A DNA stretch of 10,556 nt, taken from the NCBI GenBank assembly GCA_036567205.1, contig DATCVA010000298.1, forward strand, positions 1-10,556. Direction: 5' to 3'. A program made the translations under genes and the position numbers. Origin of the DNA: DATCVA01 sp036567205. Lineage in GTDB: Bacteria; Pseudomonadota; Gammaproteobacteria; Burkholderiales; Burkholderiaceae_B. This document shows positions 5,695-10,556 of this stretch, piece by piece; the stretch's first letter is position 1, and each line of letters starts with the position of its first letter. The notes under the pieces were generated by a model. That model made no database searches and was not told where the DNA came from. It saw only the letters and a list, made by a program, of their open reading frames with translations.

Positions 5695-6570
5695 TTACTT
5701 GAAGTGGTTTTCCAGAACGCCGATGCCGTCGATTTCAATACGCACCACATCGTTGCCTTTCAAATACTGAGGCGGGGTTAGTCCCATGCCCACGCCTGCA
5801 GGTGTGCCAGTGGCGATAATATCGCCGGGATGAAGCGTAATGCCTCGGGAACACGTTTCAATAAGCGTAGGAATATCGAAAATGAAGTCCTGCGTCTGGC
5901 CATCCTGGCGCAGTTCGCCATTAACCCAGCAACGCACACGTGTATTGGTGCCATCCAGTTCGTCGGCCGTAACGACCCATGGACCCATGGGGCAGAAGGT
6001 GTCGAACGATTTGCCAAGATCCCACTGCTGGTGGCGTATTTGCACATCGCGCGCGGTGACGTCATTTATTATGGTATAGCCATATATGTGACTCATGGCG
6101 TTTTCTTTGCTGATATTTTTGCCGCCAGTGCCAATAACCACCGCCAGTTCGGCTTCGTAGTCGATCTGGCTCGAGACGGCGGCGCCGGGCAAGTTAACGG
6201 TATCAGCAGGCCCCACGACGCACTCGGGGACTTTGGTAAAGACAATGGGCCATACGGCCGGATCAGCGTTATTTGCCTTGAAGACCGAACCTGAAAGCTC
6301 TTTGGCGTGCGCATGATAATTGCGCCCTACGCAAAATATATTGCGCCGGGGCACGGGAATGGGGGCTTCCAGCCTGACGGCACTGACGGCCACGCTTGAA
6401 CCATCGAGGTATTGATTAATATCGTTGCCCTTGGCCGCCATGTCGATAAGGCTTAACACCCCTTTCTGGGCTGCTTCGGCGGGAAGGTTCAGTTTTTGAA
6501 TGGTTTGGCCGTCTGCCGACACGACGCCTAAAAAGCGTTCTTGACCTTGTGTAAACGTAGCGAATCGCAT
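5695..6570 (-). CDS. Fumarylacetoacetate hydrolase (FAH) family enzyme
   Basis: This cytoplasmic protein of 291 residues belongs to the FAH superfamily, whose metal-dependent members hydrolyse C-C bonds of fumarylpyruvate- or acylpyruvate-like compounds, hydrate 2-keto-4-pentenoate, or decarboxylate oxaloacetate. An N-terminal beta domain (MRFATFTQGQERFLGVV) precedes the catalytic domain, which starts near RRNIFCVGRNY (75-85). Metal ligands fit Glu139 and Glu141 (DYEAELAVVIG) with Asp170 (INDVTARD); KSFDTFCPMGPWV (187-199) and GTPAGVGMG (255-263) complete the active-site pattern. The start has AAGGAA about six bases before the ATG. It is followed by a Bug receptor and divergent from a FadR-type regulator, indicating an inducible catabolic unit for an aromatic or dicarboxylate-derived keto acid. 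The exact reaction is unresolved; FAH-family names transfer poorly between members. Confidence 0.9.
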   Translation of the reverse strand: MRFATFTQGQERFLGVVSADGQTIQKLNLPAEAAQKGVLSLIDMAAKGNDINQYLDGSSVAVSAVRLEAPIPVPRRNIFCVGRNYHAHAKELSGSVFKANNADPAVWPIVFTKVPECVVGPADTVNLPGAAVSSQIDYEAELAVVIGTGGKNISKENAMSHIYGYTIINDVTARDVQIRHQQWDLGKSFDTFCPMGPWVVTADELDGTNTRVRCWVNGELRQDGQTQDFIFDIPTLIETCSRGITLHPGDIIATGTPAGVGMGLTPPQYLKGNDVVRIEIDGIGVLENHFK

Positions 6571-6592
6571 ATTTTTCCTTATTACAATATTG

Positions 6593-6604
6593 ACCCAATT
6601 GGTT
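6593..6604. promoter_or_regulatory. Operator-like palindrome 1
   Basis: ACCCAATTGGTT contains the perfect 8-base palindrome CCAATTGG and lies 23 bases upstream of the FAH-family start codon. It closely matches the second site near the regulator (shared TTGACC/CCAATTGGT core), so it is probably bound by the divergent FadR-type regulator. Confidence 0.55.
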
Positions 6605-6660
6605 CTGGATCGTGTGCGGTATTACAAGAGGCTAAAGTCATTTTCTGTAGCATCAGGCTC

Positions 6661-6689
6661 ATTCTAGTACCAGTTTGGGCTTGAAACAA
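6661..6689 (-). promoter_or_regulatory. Possible promoter of the FAH-Bug unit
   Basis: On the minus strand, TTGTTT (6684-6689) and TAGAAT (6661-6666) are spaced by 17 bases; the -10 matches 5/6 of the consensus and the -35 only 3/6. Palindrome 1 would lie about 50-60 bases downstream of the start of transcription and palindrome 2 just upstream of the -35. A degenerate third dyad (ACCA-GTT-TGGG, 6669-6679) lies within the spacer. Confidence 0.4.
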
Positions 6690-6707
6690 TAAAAATAAGC
6701 TAAAAAA

Positions 6708-6737
6708 TTGACCAATTGGTACTATATAAAATAAACT
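6708..6737 (+). promoter_or_regulatory. Possible promoter of the GntR-family regulator
   Basis: TTGACC (6708-6713, 5/6) and TAAACT (6732-6737, 4/6) are 18 bases apart on the plus strand. Palindrome 2 overlaps the -35 box, as expected for negative autoregulation. Confidence 0.45.
6711..6720. promoter_or_regulatory. Operator-like palindrome 2
   Basis: ACCAATTGGT is a perfect 10-base palindrome overlapping the -35 box of the regulator promoter. It shares its core with palindrome 1, 116 bases away in the same intergenic region. Occupancy here would block RNA polymerase from the regulator gene. Confidence 0.6.
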
Positions 6738-6762
6738 CTTGTTATTTCGGTAGGAGCAAAAC

Positions 6763-7473
6763 GTGAGTGATCTGATTGCCGGGAAAGGCATACGGGCTGA
6801 AGGCGCCAAAGAACTGGCGCGTTTCCTGCTTGAAGAAATGACCGCGGGCCGGCTGCGCGAAGGGGTTAAGTTGCCCCCTGAAAGAGAACTTAGCAAACGT
6901 TTTGGCGCGTCCCGCGGCGCGGTACGCCGAGTGCTATCGGAATTTCGCGAGCGCGGGCTTATTACACAATCGGTAGGAAGCGGTACGTTTGCGTCCGCTG
7001 CAGCGCATACGCTTTCTCTTTCCAATACGTCGGCTGGCGATAGCCTAAATACCAGTCCGGCTGAACTTATGGAAGCGCGACTGCTTATCGAACCCCTGAT
7101 GCCGGCGCTGATTGCGCGTAACGCCACAGGGCCGGACTTCGTCAGAATGCTTCAGTGCCTTGAAGAGTCGGAAGCGGCCAAGTCGATTGAAGAGTTCGAG
7201 CATTGGGACGGGGAATTGCATGAAGCGTTTGCCGTAGCAACCCATAACGCCTTTTTTCTGCAAATTCTGGAACTAACGAATCGTGTCCGCGAGCAAGGCG
7301 AGTGGGGCCGGCTAAAGCGGGTTTCCCTGACCTCCGAACGGCGCAAACAATACGAACAGCAACACAGAGCTATCGTCGCCGCCCTGAAAGACCGCGATGC
7401 AGCGCAGGCCAGCGCGCTGCTTTTCAGGCATCTGGAACAGGTGCAAAAGAATCTGTTCCAGACAGACAATTAA
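6763..7473 (+). CDS. GntR-family transcriptional regulator, FadR subfamily (FCD domain)
   Basis: This 236-residue DNA-binding protein has an N-terminal winged helix-turn-helix (about 12-78), with LPPERELSKRFGASRGAVRR (37-56), RERGLI (62-67) and the wing SGTF (73-76). A helical FCD ligand-binding domain follows (about 100-230). The FCD metal/effector residues fit Asp149 and His153 (WDGELHEAF), His201 and His223. FadR-type members usually repress and are released by small carboxylic acids. The start is GTG at 6763-6765, with AGGAG (6752-6756) six bases upstream. It is divergent from the FAH-Bug pair, with two matching palindromes between them, so it most likely controls that unit and itself, with the effector being the transported acid or an intermediate. 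It ends five bases from the convergent Rpn-family gene. Confidence 0.93.
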   Translation: MSDLIAGKGIRAEGAKELARFLLEEMTAGRLREGVKLPPERELSKRFGASRGAVRRVLSEFRERGLITQSVGSGTFASAAAHTLSLSNTSAGDSLNTSPAELMEARLLIEPLMPALIARNATGPDFVRMLQCLEESEAAKSIEEFEHWDGELHEAFAVATHNAFFLQILELTNRVREQGEWGRLKRVSLTSERRKQYEQQHRAIVAALKDRDAAQASALLFRHLEQVQKNLFQTDN

Positions 7474-7478
7474 CTGAA

Positions 7479-8444
7479 TTATCGATCAAATACCTCGTCC
7501 AGCGACGTCGCGTCCAGAATATTCAACGACCAGGTTTCCAACTGCGCCGAGGTGGCGCCCTGTAAACGCTGCTGAATGGGTTGGGGCAAGGGGCCGAATT
7601 TGCGGATGAGCAAACGTTGCAACAGAGCGGCTTCCCCTTCTTGCAAGCCTGCCTTTCGGCCTTCTTCACGGCCTTCCATTTTCCACTGGTGCGTCCAGGA
7701 ACGTGAGTGTTCGGTCAACATGTCTTTGATCTCCAGTAAGTCGTCTACGCCGGGAATCATTACCTCGGGCAGGGCGCGCGGCAGCAGCACGTGGCGCGTC
7801 CAGCTGACAAAGGCGCGGCGCAGTTCGGCGTGCTCGGGGCCGTGGGTGGCGTTCCATATAGTTTGCACCAAGTTCTGCACGTCTTCAATGCCCCGGTTAT
7901 GTTCCAGGCGAAACAGCAGCGCGGCCAGGTTGTGCTCGGGCAGCTTTCCCGCGCGCACCAGCGCGCCTTCGTCCACCAGCAGGTAGCGCAGTTGCAGCGT
8001 ATAGGGGGCCAGCGCGGGCGGGGCCTTGTCGATCAGGCCGGTGGTGCTGGTGGCTGCGGCCCAGGGTTTAGCCCCACTGTAAAGCACCACTGGCAACACA
8101 AGGGGCAGGCGCCGCGAACGGGGCAGCGCTTTGCGCTGTGCCAGGCTCTCGTACAGCAGGGCGCAATAGGTGGCCATGCGCAGGGCCATCAGGCGCTCGT
8201 TTTTGGACTGATGCTCCAGCATCAGCAGCAGGTACAGATCCACGCCATCGCGACGCGCAACACGCCAGACGCGATCCCCCTGACGCTGACGCAGCCGGTC
8301 GCTGATATAGTCCGTAGGCAAGGCCTGCAGGCTTTGCCAGTCCACCAGACTGATCCAGGGCTCTTTAATAATACCGTTGAACAAATCGCCGACGAGGCGT
8401 GGGCTGTTCAACAGCATCCGGTAGCTGGCGTCGCTTTTGTTCAT
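7479..8444 (-). CDS. Rpn-family putative nuclease (recombination-promoting / transposase_31-like)
   Basis: This 321-residue protein has the layout of the Rpn family (E. coli RpnA-like; often labelled putative transposase), which carries a PD-(D/E)XK nuclease fold. The N-terminal half shows VDLYLLLMLEHQSKNERLMA (68-87), with the EHQS core (77-80) typical of the family, followed by LPLVLPVVLYSGAKPW (113-128). A charged segment with Glu/Gly repeats (EGREEGRKAGLQEGE, 257-271) links to a C-terminal helical tail resembling DUF4351 (RKFGPLP..., ending SLDEVFDR). E. coli Rpn proteins promote RecA-independent recombination and cleave DNA; activity here is inferred. The ATG at 8442-8444 has a weak GGGA six bases upstream. 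No terminal inverted repeats or target duplication flank it, so it does not look like an insertion sequence in itself. It converges on the regulator gene with a 5-base gap. Confidence 0.87.
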   Translation of the reverse strand: MNKSDASYRMLLNSPRLVGDLFNGIIKEPWISLVDWQSLQALPTDYISDRLRQRQGDRVWRVARRDGVDLYLLLMLEHQSKNERLMALRMATYCALLYESLAQRKALPRSRRLPLVLPVVLYSGAKPWAAATSTTGLIDKAPPALAPYTLQLRYLLVDEGALVRAGKLPEHNLAALLFRLEHNRGIEDVQNLVQTIWNATHGPEHAELRRAFVSWTRHVLLPRALPEVMIPGVDDLLEIKDMLTEHSRSWTHQWKMEGREEGRKAGLQEGEAALLQRLLIRKFGPLPQPIQQRLQGATSAQLETWSLNILDATSLDEVFDR

Positions 8445-8447
8445 GCC

Positions 8448-8475
8448 GTATCCCGTGGGTTAAAGGGATACCCAC
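8448..8475. repeat. Interleaved inverted repeats at the Rpn gene start
   Basis: Two dyads overlap here: GTATCCC (8448-8454) with GGGATAC (8465-8471), and GTGGGT (8455-8460) with ACCCAC (8470-8475). Their arms alternate, so both cannot form simple hairpins at once. The block covers the weak ribosome binding site, the predicted transcription start and the edge of the -10 box, making it a plausible operator or expression switch. Confidence 0.6.
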
Positions 8476-8504
8476 TATAGGGCGCATGAACAAAAATCAG
8501 TCAA
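8474..8504 (-). promoter_or_regulatory. Possible promoter of the Rpn-family gene
   Basis: On the minus strand, TTGACT (8499-8504, 5/6) and TATAGT (8474-8479, 5/6) are separated by 19 bases, slightly longer than ideal. It would start transcription near 8467, leaving a leader of about 22 bases. This would separate the gene from the ABC operon upstream. Confidence 0.45.
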
Positions 8505-8537
8505 ACAGTGAACGAAAATCGCACTGCGCAAAAGTAC

Positions 8538-10121
8538 CTAAGCAGCCTCGGCCATCCATGGCCGTGCAGCTTGCAGTAACTCTTTCGTGTACAACGCTTG
8601 CGGGTTATTGAACACGGATTGAGTCGGCCCGTGCTCCACAACCTGGCCTTGTTTCAACACCATCACCTCGTCGGTCAGGTCTTCCATAACCGCCAGGTCG
8701 TGACCAATAAATATCAATGTCAGGTTTCGTTCATTGCGCAGGCGGATGATCAGATCCAGGATCTGGTTGCGCACAGTGGCGTCCAGGGCTGACACGGGTT
8801 CATCGCACACCAGCACCTCGGGGGCCAGCGCCAGGGCGCGGGCGATGACGACGCGCTGGCGTTGGCCGCCCGATAACTGCTGGGGGTAGCGTTGCAAAAG
8901 TGCGCCGTCCAGCTCCACTTCCTCTAGCATGGCGGCACACCGGCGAATCATGTCTTCGGGCTTGCACAGCTTGTGGATTTTCAAGGGTTCTATCAGGGTT
9001 TGCAAAACAGTGCGCCGGGGGTTCAGGCTGCCGTTGGCATCCTGAAACACATACTGGCAATTCAGGGCAAAGGCGCTTCGGTTTTGTGCATCGGCGGGGT
9101 TGGCTCCTAAGACACGCACGCTGCCGGACGCAGGCTGAAGCAAGCCCATAATGCTACGGGCCAGCGTACTCTTGCCGGACCCTGATTCGCCGGCAATGCC
9201 CAGGGCGGCGCCGCGTGCCAGTCGAAACGAGACATCGCTTAGCGCGCGGGTTAGCTTGCCCGCACGGCGGTAATCGATACACAGATTATCTACTTGCACG
9301 GCGGATTCCAGTGTGCTTGTCGACGCAGACCGGCGTTTGCCGGCCCGGCGGCGGTGTGCGGTAATCAGCGATTGCGTGTAGGGCTCGCGCGGCTGGTGCA
9401 AGATGGCGTTGGCGTTATTGCTTTCCACGACTCTGCCCCGGTGCATGACGGTGACTCTGTCGGCTACGGTCAGCACGGCGTCCAGGTCATGCGAGATAAA
9501 CAGCATGGCCATGCCCCTGCGCTGCTGAATAGAACGCAATAAAGCCAGTACCTGGTGCTGCGTAGTCACATCCAGGGCGGTGGTGGGCTCGTCCGCGATC
9601 AGCAGTTGCGGGTCGGCGGCAAGCGCCATGGCAATCATCACGCGTTGCTGCTGCCCACCCGATAGTTCAAACGGATAGCGTTTCATCAAACGCTCGGGGT
9701 CGGGCAAGCCCACCTCGGTAAACAGCTGCACGGCGCGATCGAGCTTATGCTGGCCGGTCTGGCCCGTTTCCGCGCACGCCGAGATGGTTTCCAGAATTTG
9801 CGAACCCACCTTCATTAAAGGGTTGAGTGAACTCATCGGGTCCTGAAACACGATGGAAATCTGCTTGCCACGGATGGCGCGCCAGCCCTTCTCGTCCAGG
9901 CCGGCAAGGTTACTGCCTTGATAATGAATCGAGCCGGAAAGGCTTGGGTTCCCGGGCGCCAGGCCCATGATGGCCAGGGCAGTCAGCGACTTGCCGCTGC
10001 CCGACTCGCCGATAATACCCAGGGTTTCGCCATGCCGCAGTTCCAGGCAAACATCTTGCACGACGTGCGCGGCGCCATATTTAACGGACAGGCGGTCAAT
10101 GGACAAAAGTGGCGTTGACAT
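8538..10121 (-). CDS. Dipeptide/oligopeptide-type ABC transporter ATPase with two fused nucleotide-binding domains
   Basis: This 527-residue protein carries two ABC ATPase domains in one chain, as in YejF or GsiA, replacing the separate DppD and DppF subunits that power solute uptake at the inner membrane. Domain 1: Walker A GESGSGKS (38-45), Q-loop Gln93, signature LSGGQ (153-157), Walker B LLIADEP (173-179), switch His211. Domain 2: GESGSGKS (311-318), Gln360, LSGGQ (416-420), VLVCDEP (436-442), His474. Both sites look catalytically complete. Each domain is followed by the peptide-transporter tail pattern (QPREPYTQSL at 243-252; NNPQALYTKELL at 505-516). The frame is open further upstream to 10400, but that part overlaps the permease; the ATG at 10119-10121 with AGGAA about six bases before it is the likely start. 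It follows the permease by 14 bases. The substrate cannot be told from this chain. Confidence 0.95.
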   Translation of the reverse strand: MSTPLLSIDRLSVKYGAAHVVQDVCLELRHGETLGIIGESGSGKSLTALAIMGLAPGNPSLSGSIHYQGSNLAGLDEKGWRAIRGKQISIVFQDPMSSLNPLMKVGSQILETISACAETGQTGQHKLDRAVQLFTEVGLPDPERLMKRYPFELSGGQQQRVMIAMALAADPQLLIADEPTTALDVTTQHQVLALLRSIQQRRGMAMLFISHDLDAVLTVADRVTVMHRGRVVESNNANAILHQPREPYTQSLITAHRRRAGKRRSASTSTLESAVQVDNLCIDYRRAGKLTRALSDVSFRLARGAALGIAGESGSGKSTLARSIMGLLQPASGSVRVLGANPADAQNRSAFALNCQYVFQDANGSLNPRRTVLQTLIEPLKIHKLCKPEDMIRRCAAMLEEVELDGALLQRYPQQLSGGQRQRVVIARALALAPEVLVCDEPVSALDATVRNQILDLIIRLRNERNLTLIFIGHDLAVMEDLTDEVMVLKQGQVVEHGPTQSVFNNPQALYTKELLQAARPWMAEAA

Positions 10122-10135
10122 AGAAATTCCTTTGT

Positions 10136-10556
10136 TCAGGCAAGCGCAAGGCGCGGGTCCAGCCATCGGTGCAGGACTGCGGTAATAATATTGACCAGCA
10201 CCACCAAAGCCGCCATCACCATGACTGCGGCTTGAATAATTGGATAATCGCGGCCCCGTATCGCTTCCAGCGTCAGGCTGCCCAGCCCTGGCAGGGAAAA
10301 AAGCGCTTCCATGGTCAGCGAACCGCCGATCAGTCCTCCAAGAATCACACCCGACAAGGCGATAATGACCGACAGGGAATTGGGCAAAATATGCCGCCAC
10401 GCAATGCGCGATGACGACAGGCCTTTGGCGCGCGCCGTACGAATAAAGCCGGCGCTGGTGGTTTCGCGAAGCTCTTCATAGAGCGGCTTGGCAATTTGCC
10501 CCGCAATATCCAGCCCCAGGATCAGAATTGGAAGCAGCATCTGGCCCCGTATGGGC
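10136..10556 (-). CDS. Dipeptide-type ABC transporter permease, DppB-like, C-terminal part (cut by window edge)
   Basis: About 140 C-terminal residues of an inner-membrane permease (BPD_transp_1 family) are visible; the frame stays open to the right edge of the window, so the start lies outside. The coupling-helix EAA motif is clear: FIRTARAKGLSSSRIAWRHI, which contacts the ATPase. Next come the hydrophobic GVILGGLIGGSLTMEALF, the SLPGLGSLTLEAI loop, RDYPIIQAAVMV, and a last membrane segment ending WLDPRLALA. The PGLG...RDYP pattern and the LVNIITAVLHRWLDPR ending resemble DppB/GsiC-type rather than DppC-type subunits. The stop (TGA, 10136-10138) lies 14 bases before the ATPase start, so the two are one operon. 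In the common order DppC would sit between DppB and the ATPases; here it does not, so it is either upstream or elsewhere. Confidence 0.92.
   Translation of the reverse strand, partial: PIRGQMLLPILILGLDIAGQIAKPLYEELRETTSAGFIRTARAKGLSSSRIAWRHILPNSLSVIIALSGVILGGLIGGSLTMEALFSLPGLGSLTLEAIRGRDYPIIQAAVMVMAALVVLVNIITAVLHRWLDPRLALA

Noticed and set aside
6582..7127. 181-codon minus-strand open frame
   Set aside because: Antisense to the regulator's helix-turn-helix region and runs through the operator region; Ser/Arg-rich with no family resemblance.
7479..8444. Possibility that the Rpn-family gene is an intact insertion sequence
   Set aside because: No terminal inverted repeats or target duplications were found flanking it; Rpn genes carry a transposase label by homology but usually stand alone.
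7791..8480. 229-codon plus-strand open frame opposite the Rpn gene
   Set aside because: Gln/Val/His-rich low-information protein antisense to a recognised family, with no ribosome binding site.
8473..8482. CACTATAGGG, resembling the 3' half of a T7-type phage promoter
   Set aside because: Only the 10-base core matches well, there is no phage RNA polymerase context, and the bases are better explained as the minus-strand -10 box TATAGT.

Overview
The window looks like a chromosomal segment of a betaproteobacterium, most likely Burkholderiales/Alcaligenaceae (Bordetella-, Pusillimonas- or Castellaniella-like). This rests on protein style: a Bug-type (TctC) periplasmic receptor, a solitary second copy of initiation factor IF-1 with a basic C-terminal tail, a roughly 520-residue glucose-6-phosphate isomerase, and a dipeptide-type ABC transporter with two fused ATPase domains. 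The assignment comes from reading the sequence and was not checked against a database.

Layout, left to right. 1-417 (-) is the N-terminal end of glutamate synthase large subunit (gltB), cut by the window edge. 418-600 is AT-rich, with a good gltB promoter on the minus strand and a good sigma70-like promoter on the plus strand inside a long inverted repeat. The plus promoter reads into 601-735, a 44-codon ORF encoding a strongly basic peptide with no acidic residue. 926-3741 (-) is a two-gene unit, pgi then an O-antigen-ligase family gene, joined by a one-base TAATG overlap; pgi appears to start at TTG. 3742-4172 is a 431-base gene-poor divergent spacer leading to infA (4173-4433, +), which ends at a strong hairpin-plus-T-run terminator.

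4568-7473 reads as one catabolic module: a Bug-type substrate-binding protein and a fumarylacetoacetate hydrolase (FAH) family enzyme on the minus strand, facing a divergent GntR/FadR-type regulator on the plus strand. Two near-identical CCAATTGG operator-like palindromes lie in the regulator/FAH intergenic region. The simplest reading is that the regulator controls itself and the uptake/enzyme pair. Two hairpins separate the FAH and Bug genes.

7479-8444 (-) is an Rpn-family (PD-(D/E)XK nuclease-like) gene convergent with the regulator, with interleaved inverted repeats around its start. 8538-10556 (-) is part of a peptide/nickel-type ABC operon: a DppB-type permease (truncated by the window edge) followed 14 bases later by a single protein with two ATPase domains. 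The binding protein and second permease must lie outside the window.

Most of the window is ordinary housekeeping and transport. The least explained part is 418-745: a hidden small cationic peptide gene, its embedded promoter and the surrounding inverted repeats. No CRISPR array, tRNA, rRNA or intact insertion sequence was seen.
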